64,000 bases of DNA from Desulfomonilia bacterium (lineage in GTDB: Bacteria; Desulfobacterota; Desulfomonilia; UBA1062), in the NCBI GenBank assembly GCA_036567785.1, contig DATCTV010000021.1, forward strand, positions 1 to 64,000. The letters are read 5' to 3'. Position numbers and translations under genes: made by a program. The stretch's first letter is position 1. Each line of letters starts with the position of its first letter. Below the pieces are notes generated by a model, which was not told the origin of the DNA, ran no database searches, and was given only the letters and a program-made list of their open reading frames with translations. This document shows, piece by piece, positions 1 through 9,102 of this stretch.

Positions 1-31
1 GCGCCGGGGTTTCCGGCGCCTCTTCTTTTTT
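1..31 (+). terminator. Rho-independent terminator at left edge
   Basis: A perfect 7-bp stem (GCGCCGG with CCGGCGC) is closed by a short loop and followed by CTCTTCTTTTTT. It would end a plus-strand transcript entering from the left. It lies just past the stop of the minus-strand porin gene, so it could act in both directions, but the T-tract needed for that would be outside the window. Confidence 0.75.
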
Positions 32-51
32 ACCTTGTGATTCAGTTCAGA

Positions 52-1761
52 TTAGAATGTAACTTTCGCAATCCAGCGCGCTGCGTAAGTGTCTTTGAGC
101 TCTTTACCGGTTCCATTCCAAGTGTTCACCTTGATAGTTTCAGGAATTGGCCGTCCTGTTATCGGATTTATCTGCATTGTAAGATACTTTGACCCTACTT
201 CCCTGAAGGCGTTTTCAACAAGCTCTTTGTAAAAGTTTCCAGGCTTGTAGTAGGCAAGGTCTATTCCGAATGAAAGGTTGTCCATCCACTGATAGTTCAG
301 GCGGCCTCTCACTTCCCAGCCGAGGTCCTTTGATACGCTTGATTGATAGGAAGTATCAGGGAGCACTCCCGGCATCATGCTTGGCATGCTTGGCCCGGCG
401 TATTCTAAATAAAGATTATTATCATCATCTGAATAATATCTAACGATCTTACTTTCAAGGCTTGTAGGTGCAACAGCATTGGCAAGTCCGTAAGTTGAAA
501 AATTATAGCTACCATCTTCATTAACGCTTGTAATAGCACTGTTTGCAGCATACCAGTTTTCGAGATACTTTGTATTTTCTTTCTGACCAATAACAAAGTT
601 TACATCAGCTTTCAGTTTGTCTGTGAATTTGTATGCAAGGTTAAGGCGGCCCAGTATGGCGTTTGTGAAGCTGTAATTGCCGTCAACGCGAGGATCGCCA
701 AGTGCTGCCTGTGTAGCATAGGTTTCAAATGCATATGCGTAAATATCATGGACATCGTTCATGAGCCATGTATCAAGGTTTTCGCCGTCATCAAGATATG
801 CAGATACGAACTGAGGTTTCTTTGCGCCAGGAAGATATGCGCCGTCTATCTGTATCGCAGCATTGCCAGGTGTGATTCCAAAGCCCAGCCATGCACCCCA
901 TACGTTATCGGCTTTCCAGTCAGTTTCTGTACCGATATATGATCCAACCGGAGAGCCGGTCTGCAGGAGAGGACCGTTTCCATATGCAAGTTTCATATTC
1001 ATTTTTACAAGGTCGTTGAACTTCTGGTTGAACCAGAGGTGAGGATAGATGATCCTGGTCTGTGCATGGCCTGGACCTGAATATTTATAGGCAAGCCTGA
1101 AGTCGAACAGGGTATTTGCATTTTCCAGTTTGGCGATACCTTCAAATTCATCCTGGTCACCAGTGTTGTGGCTATTCTTTGTTCCCATTGCAGTGCCAAG
1201 TTCCTGCTTCTTGTTCCAGACAACACCAAAGACCCAATCTTTTGCGGCCGGAACCTGGATGAACCAGCCGATACCCGTGAAGTCTTTTGTTTTACCGGCA
1301 ATGAACTTGCCTATGCCTGTTGTGACATCGGCATAGAGCTGGTCAACCGTGAATGTGTTGTACTGGCTGTACGGCTTGTAATTACGAGTATTGAGTTTTG
1401 ACCCGGTGTCTGACGGATCCACAATAGCGCCGGTCGGTACGAATTCACTGTAAGCCTGATAAATACCGTCCCAGTTGACTTCGTCATCCCTTGATATCTT
1501 GTTGTCGAAAACTTCAAGGTCACCAACAATTTTGATCTTGTCATTTACAATAATCTGCGGATAAAGATTGAAATAATGCTTCAAATACATGTCCGTGACA
1601 GGAAATGTCAGATTATCCGGAATGTCCATTATCATCGGATATGCATAATACCGGCCCTGAATTTCGTATTTGCCCCCCAGTTTAAAATCAACAGCCCATG
1701 CCGGCATTGCAAAGGCCATTGCAACAACTAAGAGCAGTACCCATTTTCCCCATTTACCCAT
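52..1761 (-). CDS. Porin-like outer-membrane beta-barrel protein
   Basis: This 569-aa exported protein probably forms an outer-membrane barrel. Residues 1-23 are a clear signal peptide: a Lys/Trp start, a hydrophobic core and an AWA cleavage site. The mature part is rich in alternating aromatic and polar strands, with many Tyr, Trp, Asn and Asp residues. It has no cytoplasmic motif and ends in VTF; a terminal Phe is the usual barrel-assembly signal. The start has a strong AAGGAGG about 8 bases upstream. It stands alone, with a possible promoter near 1875-1905. Function is inferred from barrel-like composition, not from a recognised family, and substrate cannot be read. It could also be a non-porin barrel such as an alginate-export-like protein. 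Confidence 0.75.
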   Translation of the reverse strand: MGKWGKWVLLLVVAMAFAMPAWAVDFKLGGKYEIQGRYYAYPMIMDIPDNLTFPVTDMYLKHYFNLYPQIIVNDKIKIVGDLEVFDNKISRDDEVNWDGIYQAYSEFVPTGAIVDPSDTGSKLNTRNYKPYSQYNTFTVDQLYADVTTGIGKFIAGKTKDFTGIGWFIQVPAAKDWVFGVVWNKKQELGTAMGTKNSHNTGDQDEFEGIAKLENANTLFDFRLAYKYSGPGHAQTRIIYPHLWFNQKFNDLVKMNMKLAYGNGPLLQTGSPVGSYIGTETDWKADNVWGAWLGFGITPGNAAIQIDGAYLPGAKKPQFVSAYLDDGENLDTWLMNDVHDIYAYAFETYATQAALGDPRVDGNYSFTNAILGRLNLAYKFTDKLKADVNFVIGQKENTKYLENWYAANSAITSVNEDGSYNFSTYGLANAVAPTSLESKIVRYYSDDDNNLYLEYAGPSMPSMMPGVLPDTSYQSSVSKDLGWEVRGRLNYQWMDNLSFGIDLAYYKPGNFYKELVENAFREVGSKYLTMQINPITGRPIPETIKVNTWNGTGKELKDTYAARWIAKVTF

Positions 1762-2174
1762 ACCCTTTCCTCCTTATGCTTTGTTTTTTATTTCCCCAAA
1801 TAAGGTTGTGGTTCTTGGATGAGTGCTCTGGGTGCGGTTCTCTAGTTGTTTATGCAATCTCTTTTTATATGCCCATTATTTAGACATATCCCTACCCAAT
1901 GTCAATACAACATACATGCCATTTTGTAAATAAATTGCCATAATTAGCATTTTGTAATGATGGCAGGTATCGGGCTGTGATATATGCTGAAATTAAGAAA
2001 CCAAGTATAATCAATATGATAAAATAATAATGTATGCTCTGCAGAGGCTTCAATAATTTCAGAAGACAGGTTTTCATGGCAGTTCGAAGGCCATTGACTA
2101 TTCGGGCATGTTGTAAGTATTCAACAGGTTTGTGTGTATTATTGCAAAGATGACACAGGATCCTCAGGAATATA
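1762..2174. other. Divergent intergenic region, porin / glycosyltransferase
   Basis: This stretch of about 410 bases is AT-rich and should hold the promoters of both flanking genes. A small minus-strand frame at 1892-2077 (61 aa, one hydrophobic segment) lacks a ribosome binding site and is not called. Apart from the TTGACA box noted separately, I see no repeats or RNA structure. Confidence 0.5.
1875..1905 (-). promoter_or_regulatory. Candidate sigma-70 promoter for the porin gene
   Basis: On the minus strand a perfect -35 box TTGACA (1900-1905) is followed either by TAAATA at 17-bp spacing or by AATAAT at 19-bp spacing. It would give a 5' leader of roughly 110 bases before the porin start. 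The -10 box is weak, so this is tentative. Confidence 0.35.
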
Positions 2175-2210
2175 TTGACAAAACAGGCTTGCAGTGTGAT
2201 TGGGTGTGAA

Positions 2211-3911
2211 ATGACAGAAGGTGCTTCAAAAATCTTAAAATGGCTTGTTCTGTTTATAATCCCGCTTCTGATATATATTGCCTCGTTGCCCGCGATTCCG
2301 CTTATTGAGCCTGATGAAGGTCGTTACAGCCTGATTCCTCAGGAGATGATTCAGACCGGAGACTATGTAACTCCGAGACTGAAGGGTGTCGATTACTTTG
2401 AAAAACCGGTCCTCGATTACTGGGCGACAGCTGTTTCATTTAAAATATTCGGGGAAAATGCCTTTGCCTCCAGGCTATTCGTGGCCCTTTGCGCCTGGGG
2501 CTGCATCATGCTTGCCTATAGGATCGGCAGACGTTTCCATGACGAAAAGACCGGGATTTTTGCTGCGGCTCTGCTTTCCACGACTATATATCATTTTGTA
2601 ATGGGCAGAGCCCATGTCCTTGACATGCCGCTTACATTCTTTGTCTCAATGGGCATATGGTCATGCTACAGGTTTTTTGAGGACGAACGCCGCAAACGGA
2701 TATGGCTTTATCTCGCGTATTTTTTTGCAGGACTGGCCTTTTTGTCAAAAGGCCTCATCGGTGTTGTTTTTCCTTTTACAATAGCCTTTTTCTGGCTTGT
2801 CTTCAGAAAACGATTCAGGGATATATTCAGGCTGATTTCTCCGGCAGGATTGATCATACTGTTGCTGGTGACCGGCCCGTGGCTTTACCTTGTACAGAAG
2901 GCTAATCCTGATTTTTTCAACTTCTTTTTTATTCATGAGCACCTGCAGAGATTTACAACAAAGATTCACAACAGGTATGAACCTTTCTGGTTCTTTATTC
3001 CTGTCCTGATTGGCGGCTTCATACCCTGGCTGGGTTATCTGCCCCAGGCGATCAAATATATGAGGCCCAGAATCGGTTTTATCTTTAAAAAGGATGAAAC
3101 AGCTTTTCTCCTTACATGGGCCGGATTTGTTTTCCTGTTCTTTTCAGCCTCCTCATCCAAGCTTGTGCCATACATTGCACCTGTTTTCATACCGCTTTCG
3201 GTTATGCTCGGGCATATATTCAGACAGGGGGACGATGCCCTGAGGCAAGGCAGTCATGTTACTACGGGCATAATAGCATCGTCTGCGGTCTGGCTGCAGT
3301 CAGCGGCCATAGGGACGGGGATAGTATTCCTGCCGCTCTTCGATAAGGGAAGCCTTATATCGATGAGCCGGTGGCTGCCATATGTAATTGTCCCTGTCAT
3401 CATGCTCCTGTGCCTGACTTTCCTGCCCTCAATGGTAAGGAAAAGACTGCGGCAGGGATGGTTTTTCAGCATTTATATTTTCTCGGCAGTGTTCTTTCTC
3501 TCGCTGCTTGTGCCTGCGGCAAAATATGTTACGCCGTACAAATCCGCCTTGCCTATTGTCGAGGCCATCAGGGAGCATGTACCCGAAGGCAGCGTTCCCG
3601 TTCAGTTCAAGATGAGCAATTACGGCATCGACTTTTATACGCGCATGAAAACGCCTGTAGTCGATGATTATGGCGAGCTTGATTATGGTGTAGCCAAGCT
3701 TTCGAATGAGGAGAAGATAAGACGCTTTCCGTCAAGCCGGGATTTCTTCGAACAGTATAAAAAATCAGGCGAAGAATGGTGCGTTACTGACGACATATAC
3801 AAGGTTGACATCCTGAAAGAGAAGTCTCCCGCCGCAGAAGTCCTCTGGCAGAACAGGGAATACTTCCTCATACATATGAAAAAAGGGACATCAATAGGCG
3901 GAAAACCATGA
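2211..3911 (+). CDS. ArnT/PMT-like membrane glycosyltransferase (GT-C)
   Basis: This integral membrane protein of about 566 aa resembles ArnT/PMT_2 enzymes, which move a sugar from an undecaprenyl-phosphate donor to a lipid or protein acceptor on the periplasmic face. The first loop after TM1 carries EPDEGRY, the acidic motif expected at the active site. Eleven or so hydrophobic segments follow, then a soluble C-terminal tail of about 120 residues. The frame is open from a TTG at 2175, with AGGAA only 4 bases upstream. I prefer the ATG at 2211 because it leaves a normal short cytoplasmic N-terminus before TM1. The MoxR-like gene follows 60 bases later. Acceptor and sugar cannot be told from sequence. 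Confidence 0.85.
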   Translation: MTEGASKILKWLVLFIIPLLIYIASLPAIPLIEPDEGRYSLIPQEMIQTGDYVTPRLKGVDYFEKPVLDYWATAVSFKIFGENAFASRLFVALCAWGCIMLAYRIGRRFHDEKTGIFAAALLSTTIYHFVMGRAHVLDMPLTFFVSMGIWSCYRFFEDERRKRIWLYLAYFFAGLAFLSKGLIGVVFPFTIAFFWLVFRKRFRDIFRLISPAGLIILLLVTGPWLYLVQKANPDFFNFFFIHEHLQRFTTKIHNRYEPFWFFIPVLIGGFIPWLGYLPQAIKYMRPRIGFIFKKDETAFLLTWAGFVFLFFSASSSKLVPYIAPVFIPLSVMLGHIFRQGDDALRQGSHVTTGIIASSAVWLQSAAIGTGIVFLPLFDKGSLISMSRWLPYVIVPVIMLLCLTFLPSMVRKRLRQGWFFSIYIFSAVFFLSLLVPAAKYVTPYKSALPIVEAIREHVPEGSVPVQFKMSNYGIDFYTRMKTPVVDDYGELDYGVAKLSNEEKIRRFPSSRDFFEQYKKSGEEWCVTDDIYKVDILKEKSPAAEVLWQNREYFLIHMKKGTSIGGKP

Positions 3912-3974
3912 TATTGAAACACCCCCTTATGTGTGTTATGCCGCATGAAATCAAAGTTCTGTATGGAGACAACG

Positions 3975-4808
3975 ATGGGAAAAGACTCATTTACCGGAAC
4001 AAAATCATATGTCCTTGATCCAGAACTTGCACGCATAGTCAATGCATCAATCAGGCTTGAGATGCCGCTACTCCTCAAAGGTGAACCCGGTACCGGCAAA
4101 ACACTGCTTGCATATGCCATTGCGGAAAATCTGGGCATGCCGCTTATCATCCTGAACGTTAAGTCGAGTATGAAGGCGGTCGAGGCGCTTTATCAGTACG
4201 ATACCCTGACGCGCCTCAATGACAGCCGTTTTGGTGATTCGTCACGTGATGTAAGCAGCATTGAGGACTATATAAAAATGGGAAAGATAGGACAGGCCTT
4301 TACAGCCGACAGCCGCGTCGTCCTGCTAATAGACGAGATCGACAAGGCCGATACAGACTTTCAGGATGACCTGCTGGATGTGCTTGACCAGATGAGTTTT
4401 GATATAATCGAAATCGACAGGACTATTAAAGCGAAAAACCGGCCTATCATTATCATTACATCCAACGCCAAGAAAGATCTTTCGGATCCGTTTCTCGGGC
4501 GATGCATCTTCCATCATATAGCGTTTCCAGATGCAGATATGATGAGAAAGATAGTGCTCGCACACTTCCCTTCAATCGAAAAAAAGATAAGCGAGGCATG
4601 CATAGAGGCTTTTTACAGGCTGAGGGAGGTAAAAGGCATCGAGAAAAAGCCCGCCACGCGCGAACTCATAAACTGGATACGCATCCTTCTCATGGATAAG
4701 GAATTCGATACACAGTACCTTGCAAAAAGGGATGTCCCGTACCTTGGCGTTCTGTTCAAGAAAAGCGAAGACCTGAAACTTGCCCAGAGGTACACGGGCG
4801 GGTACTAG
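3975..4808 (+). CDS. MoxR-family AAA+ ATPase
   Basis: This AAA+ ATPase of 277 aa has Walker A GEPGTGKT near the N-terminus and Walker B LLIDEIDKAD, followed by an arginine-bearing LGRC segment and a C-terminal lid. Family members act as chaperones that insert metals or remodel a VWA-domain partner. The partner is the very next gene, 5 bases downstream, and the two are almost certainly co-translated. The open frame begins at 3933, but the ATG at 3975 has GGAG at proper spacing and starts just before the conserved part. The substrate of the pair is unknown; no dehydrogenase or other obvious metalloenzyme client lies beside it. Confidence 0.9.
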   Translation: MGKDSFTGTKSYVLDPELARIVNASIRLEMPLLLKGEPGTGKTLLAYAIAENLGMPLIILNVKSSMKAVEALYQYDTLTRLNDSRFGDSSRDVSSIEDYIKMGKIGQAFTADSRVVLLIDEIDKADTDFQDDLLDVLDQMSFDIIEIDRTIKAKNRPIIIITSNAKKDLSDPFLGRCIFHHIAFPDADMMRKIVLAHFPSIEKKISEACIEAFYRLREVKGIEKKPATRELINWIRILLMDKEFDTQYLAKRDVPYLGVLFKKSEDLKLAQRYTGGY

Positions 4809-4813
4809 ATAAC

Positions 4814-6004
4814 GTGTTCTCGGAATTTTTCTATACGCTCAGAGACCGGGGCATACCGGTCGGTCCAACAGGGTTTCTGAGGCTTCAGGAGGCCCTTGAC
4901 AAAGGTCTTATACTGAGCCTTGACGACCTGTACTGCATCAGCCGCGCGGTCATGATCAAGAGCGAACGCTATTTCGACATGTATGACAGGGTGTTTGCAC
5001 ACCACTTCAAAGGGGCAGATCTCCCGGAAGACCTTGCCGACGAGATAGAAAAGGCAATAGCCGCGATGCTCGAAGAATGGCTGAAAGACCCGGTCAAAAT
5101 GGCGGAATTTCTGGGAATGAGCGTGGAAGACGTCAAGAAGCTTACGCCTCAGGAACTTGAGGAATACTTCAGGAAAAGACTTGAAGACCAGAAGGAGCGC
5201 CATGACGGAGGTAACCGCTGGATAGGCACGGGCGGGACATCACCTGTGGGCCATTCGGGATTTCATCCGGGCGGCATGCGCGTGGGCGGTGCATCACGAA
5301 ACCATTCCGCGGTAAAGGTAGCGCTTGAAAGGCGATATCGTGATTATACCCAGGATCAGCGCCTCGGGCCCGCACAGATTTCAGATGCATTGAAACGCCT
5401 GAGATATATGGTGCCTGCGGGTCCCAAGGACAGCCTTAATGTTGAAAAAACGATAAAGGAAACCATGAAGAATGCAGGCGAAATAGAGATAGTATTTGAT
5501 AGGAGACTCAAGGACAAACTCAAGGTCATTCTTATGATAGACAACGGCGGCTACTCTATGGACCCCTATGTAAACGTGGTGCAGGTACTGTTCAATCACG
5601 CCAAATCACAGTTCAAGGACGTGAAGTTTTATTTCTTCCACAACACCGTGTATTCACGTGTCTGGGCGGATCCCCAGCGAATGAGCAAGGCATTTGCTAT
5701 CGAGGACTTTGCACGGATGGACCCTGAGACCAGGCTAATCATGGTTGGAGATGCGTCAATGGCGCCATACGAACTTTACAGCCGCTACGGCAGCATCTAT
5801 TACGGTTCCCAGATGCAGCGACCAAGTATCGACAGCCTCGTATTTCTTGCAAAAACCTTCAGACATAGTGTATGGCTTAACCCCAAGCACGAATACACCT
5901 GGCCCGGCACTGAGACCATAATGGCGATTTCCGAGATATTCCCGATGTACGAACTGACGCTTGACGGTCTCGACGATGCCGTAGGCCATCTGATGAAGAA
6001 ATGA
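4814..6004 (+). CDS. CoxE-like VWA-domain protein, MoxR partner
   Basis: This 396-aa protein has an N-terminal helical region, a Gly/Arg/His-rich linker near residues 130-175, and a C-terminal von Willebrand A fold. It matches the CoxE-like VWA proteins that pair with MoxR ATPases. The metal-site motif is DNGGYS, not the classic DxSxS, so the MIDAS site is altered. As I recall, this variant is shared within one subfamily. Other VWA features are present: YFFHNTVY in a core strand and VGDASMAPYEL further on. Translation starts at GTG, 5 bases after the ATPase stop. A tRNA gene begins only 8 bases after the stop codon. Function in maturing a partner is inferred from the pairing. Confidence 0.85.
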   Translation: MFSEFFYTLRDRGIPVGPTGFLRLQEALDKGLILSLDDLYCISRAVMIKSERYFDMYDRVFAHHFKGADLPEDLADEIEKAIAAMLEEWLKDPVKMAEFLGMSVEDVKKLTPQELEEYFRKRLEDQKERHDGGNRWIGTGGTSPVGHSGFHPGGMRVGGASRNHSAVKVALERRYRDYTQDQRLGPAQISDALKRLRYMVPAGPKDSLNVEKTIKETMKNAGEIEIVFDRRLKDKLKVILMIDNGGYSMDPYVNVVQVLFNHAKSQFKDVKFYFFHNTVYSRVWADPQRMSKAFAIEDFARMDPETRLIMVGDASMAPYELYSRYGSIYYGSQMQRPSIDSLVFLAKTFRHSVWLNPKHEYTWPGTETIMAISEIFPMYELTLDGLDDAVGHLMKK

Positions 6005-6011
6005 CGGATAT

Positions 6012-6088
6012 GCGCTCGTAGCTCAGTTGGATAGAGCGTAGGCCTCCGGAGCCTAAGGTCGCAGGTTCGATCCCTGTCGAGCGCGCCA
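6012..6088 (+). tRNA. tRNA-Arg (anticodon CCG)
   Basis: A full cloverleaf can be drawn: acceptor GCGCTCG with CGAGCGC, D-stem GCTC/GAGC, anticodon stem TAGGC/GCCTA with loop CTCCGGA, T-arm TTCGATC, discriminator G and encoded CCA. The loop gives anticodon CCG, which reads CGG. It lies 8 bases after the VWA gene, too close for its own intergenic promoter, so its promoter is either inside that gene or it is processed from a read-through transcript. Confidence 0.97.
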
Positions 6089-6098
6089 GTTTCGATTA

Positions 6099-7220
6099 TC
6101 AGTCCAGTCGTTTATGGAACCTGAGAGTGGCGCTTGCAAAAAGGATCAGACCCAGTATGCCGAGTGCCAGAAACTGCTTCCATAGCACCTCAATTCCTAC
6201 ACCCTTTAAAAATATCCCCCTGATAATGACCAGGAAATACCGTAGAGGATTGAGATACGTGAGCCATTGAACGGGTTCCGGCATGTTGCTTATGGGAAAT
6301 ACAAAACCGGAAAGCATGAACACCGGCAGCACCACGAAAAATGTAGACATCATGGCCTGCTGCTGCGTCCTGCTGACCGTTGAAATAAAAAGACCCATTC
6401 CGAGCGAACTCAGAAGGAACAGGATCGATGCCGCGAAAAGAAGCCATGCGCTTCCCGCCATGGGGACGTCGAACCAGTATTTTGCAAAGGCAATGACTAT
6501 CCACATCTGTATGAGCGAGATAATTATAAAGGGTATGGTCTTTCCCATGATAAATTCGGAGGATTTTATCGGAGTTACTATCACCTGCTCCATCGTCCCG
6601 GATTCTTTTTCGCGGATGATGGCAATGGATGTAAACAGAAGACTCAGTAGCATGATAAGAAAGGCCACAATCCCGGGCACGAAGAAATGGCGGCTGTTGA
6701 TATTGGGGTTGTACCATTGCCTCAGGCGCATATCCACCTGCGCGAACTGCATATTCTGTGGATATATGCGCTTCATCATCATGCGGTTGTACTGGTCAAG
6801 GACCATTACCGTATAGGATATTCTGATAAATGCCATGTTGCTCATGCACCCGTCGGCGATTATCTGGACGTCTGCGGTATTCCCCTTTTTCATCTTTTCG
6901 CTCATATCAGGCGCGATATTAATCCCTATGTCCACCTTGTTGTCCATAACCAGCCTCCCGAGAGCCTTTTCACTCTCGGGAAAGTGAGTGATCCTGAATA
7001 TTTTATTGCTGCTGAATGCCTCGATGAATTCCCTGCTTTCATTTGTACGGGCCTGGTCGAATACGGCTACCTGAATATTGTTGATGTCGAAATTGACGAC
7101 ATAACCGAATACAAGGATCTGAACGAGCGGAGCTATTATCAGAAGCGGCCTGTTCTTTCTGTCACGGAAGAGCTCTATGAACTCCTTCCTTACAAGCTCC
7201 CTTATCCTGAGCCAGTTCAC
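6099..7220 (-). CDS. ABC-2 type export permease (YhhJ/YbhR-like)
   Basis: This 373-aa inner-membrane permease is the last gene of the export operon. It has one N-terminal membrane helix, a periplasmic domain of about 130 residues, and a five-helix ABC2_membrane block starting near FVPGIVAFL. The conserved REKESGTMEQ loop, which contacts the ATPase, is present. Its GTG start overlaps the stop of the upstream permease by 4 bp, with GGAGG just upstream. It should pair with the neighbouring permease to form the membrane channel of a tripartite exporter. It converges on tRNA-Arg, and I see no terminator in the 10 bases between. Confidence 0.92.
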   Translation of the reverse strand: MNWLRIRELVRKEFIELFRDRKNRPLLIIAPLVQILVFGYVVNFDINNIQVAVFDQARTNESREFIEAFSSNKIFRITHFPESEKALGRLVMDNKVDIGINIAPDMSEKMKKGNTADVQIIADGCMSNMAFIRISYTVMVLDQYNRMMMKRIYPQNMQFAQVDMRLRQWYNPNINSRHFFVPGIVAFLIMLLSLLFTSIAIIREKESGTMEQVIVTPIKSSEFIMGKTIPFIIISLIQMWIVIAFAKYWFDVPMAGSAWLLFAASILFLLSSLGMGLFISTVSRTQQQAMMSTFFVVLPVFMLSGFVFPISNMPEPVQWLTYLNPLRYFLVIIRGIFLKGVGIEVLWKQFLALGILGLILFASATLRFHKRLD

Positions 7221-8350
7221 AACCCCTCCTTTTTGAGAAGCAGATAATTGATCGAGGTTAATATTACAGGGATTGCAGCAAGGACTGCATAATCGGTCCA
7301 GACTGCAGAAAAGCCAACATCCCTTAGGAAGATGTCACTCAGAATGCTGATGTAATATTTTGCAGGCACAAAATATGTTATCAGCTGAAGGGCTTTCGGC
7401 ATATTGGTGATCGGAAATACAAAATTTGAAAGCAGGAACGAGGGGAGGTAGGTGATAAGTATGGCCGCCTGGTTTGCAACAAGCTGGTTCTTGATGGAGG
7501 TGGAAAGCAGCAGTCCTATCGATATAGCTACAAAGACATAAAGGGTTGATGCAAACATCATGATCCAGAAACTTTCCTTCATGACCACGTTGAACAGGAT
7601 CTGACCCATGAATATCGAAACCAGGACGTCGATAATGGCTATGAGATAATACGGGACAGCCTTTCCGATCATGAACTCCATTGCTCCAAGAGGAATGGAC
7701 TTTAACGTTTCCATCGTGCCGTTTTCGTATTCCCTTGCAACCACCAGGGATGTCAGCAGGGTCCCTGCGATGATAATTATTATGGCTATAATACCCGGGA
7801 TTATGAAATTTCTACTCAGGAGGTTCTCATTGAACCATACTCTCAGACATCCGTTTACAGGCGGGTCCATAGCCTCCAAACCAGACCTGTTAAGGAAGTC
7901 CGCCAGGATAACCTGGTTGTAGGCATTGATAAAACCATTCACGTATCCCTTGGAGATGTTGGCAAAATTGGGATCGCTGCCGTCGAGTATAACCTGCATT
8001 GGCGCCGGTCTGTCAGACCTCAGGTTTTTCGTGAAACCGGGCGGAATGACGAAGGCAAGAGATGCCCTGCCATGATCGAGATAATCGTCGATTTCACCGG
8101 AGGAATCGATCGATGCTGTTATGGTGAAATATCGTGAGGCCCCCAGTTCCCTGATGAAATCGCGACTGATGTCAGTCCTGTCCTGGTCGATCACTATTGT
8201 TTTTATATGCTCGACATCGAGACTCAGGGCATAGCCGAAGAGAAGTATCAGAAGAACAGGGATGGCGAATGCCATTGCCAGACTCCTGTAATCTCTTGCA
8301 AGATGCAGGAATTCATTCATCATTACGGCATTGATCTTTCTGATGTTCAT
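7217..8350 (-). CDS. ABC-2 type export permease (YbhS-like)
   Basis: This is the second 377-aa ABC-2 permease, paralogous to the following gene. It has the same layout: TM1 near residue 25, a large periplasmic loop, then a C-terminal membrane domain beginning IIPGIIAIIII. The ATPase-contact loop reads AREYENGTMETL. Its ATG overlaps the stop of the upstream ATPase gene by 4 bp (ATGA), which indicates translational coupling. Two distinct permeases beside two ATPases suggest a heterodimeric channel, as in the E. coli YbhFSR system. The exported compound is unknown; relatives move drugs or other amphiphiles. Confidence 0.92.
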   Translation of the reverse strand: MNIRKINAVMMNEFLHLARDYRSLAMAFAIPVLLILLFGYALSLDVEHIKTIVIDQDRTDISRDFIRELGASRYFTITASIDSSGEIDDYLDHGRASLAFVIPPGFTKNLRSDRPAPMQVILDGSDPNFANISKGYVNGFINAYNQVILADFLNRSGLEAMDPPVNGCLRVWFNENLLSRNFIIPGIIAIIIIIAGTLLTSLVVAREYENGTMETLKSIPLGAMEFMIGKAVPYYLIAIIDVLVSIFMGQILFNVVMKESFWIMMFASTLYVFVAISIGLLLSTSIKNQLVANQAAILITYLPSFLLSNFVFPITNMPKALQLITYFVPAKYYISILSDIFLRDVGFSAVWTDYAVLAAIPVILTSINYLLLKKEGL

Positions 8351-9102
8351 GAAGGGCCACCTGCCATAAGCCTTATGAATGCGTCGTTAAGCGTGGCCCC
8401 CGGCTTTTTAGGGCATGTCCTTTCTATTATCTCTTCCGGAGAGCCCTCCGCAACAATATTGCCCAGGTTTATCATGGCGATCCGCTCGCAGTTGAGGGCC
8501 TCGTCCATATAATGAGTGGTTACGAATACGGTGATGCCTTCTCCAGAAAGCTTGCGGATGAATTCCCAGAAATGCCTTCTTGTGATCGGATCAACCCCCG
8601 ATGTGGGCTCGTCCAGAAATATTATGCCCGGTTTGTGGAGCATGGCGCACCCCAGTGCGAGTCTCTGTTTGAAGCCTTGAGGCAGGTCTTTTGTCAGTCT
8701 GTTTCTGAACTCTGAAATCCTGGCCATGTCGAGGACCCATTGAGTTCTTTCCTTCCAGAGGCTTTCGGGAACATTATAGACGCCGAGGTAAAACCTGATG
8801 TTTTCAAAAGGGGTCATATTTTCATAAAGTGAAAACTTCTGCGACATGTAGCCTATCGAGCTTTTGATTTCATCCGGTTCCTTTATCACATCATATCCTG
8901 CTACACTGCCGCCTCCGGACGTGGGTTTCAGAATTCCGCAGAGCATGCGTATAGTTGTCGATTTGCCCGAACCGTTCGAGCCCAGGAAACCGAAAATTTC
9001 CCCCTTTCTGACTGAAAAACTTATGCGGTTTACGGCAATGAACTTGCCGAAACGCTTTTCAAGGCTGTTCACGACAATTGAATTATCTTCCGATGTCGTC
9101 AC
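8347..9102 (-). CDS. ABC transporter ATPase with degenerate signature motif
   Basis: This 251-aa nucleotide-binding subunit has Walker A GSNGSGKST, Walker B IIFLDEPTSGVDP and an H-loop TTHYMDEA. The signature motif reads LPQGFKQ where most ABC proteins have LSGGQ. The other ATPase in this operon has LSGGMKQ, so the pair is asymmetric. E. coli YbhF carries two ATPase halves in one chain; here the halves appear as separate genes. The ATG lies 20 bp inside the end of the upstream ATPase gene, which implies coupled translation. Confidence 0.93.
   Translation of the reverse strand: MTTSEDNSIVVNSLEKRFGKFIAVNRISFSVRKGEIFGFLGSNGSGKSTTIRMLCGILKPTSGGGSVAGYDVIKEPDEIKSSIGYMSQKFSLYENMTPFENIRFYLGVYNVPESLWKERTQWVLDMARISEFRNRLTKDLPQGFKQRLALGCAMLHKPGIIFLDEPTSGVDPITRRHFWEFIRKLSGEGITVFVTTHYMDEALNCERIAMINLGNIVAEGSPEEIIERTCPKKPGATLNDAFIRLMAGGPS

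Noticed and set aside
1892-2077. 61-aa minus-strand frame with one hydrophobic segment
   Set aside because: No ribosome binding site, AT-rich DNA, no family; chance frames of this type are common in such spacers.
3683-4150. 155-aa minus-strand frame
   Set aside because: Lies antisense to the glycosyltransferase end and the MoxR gene, both well supported.
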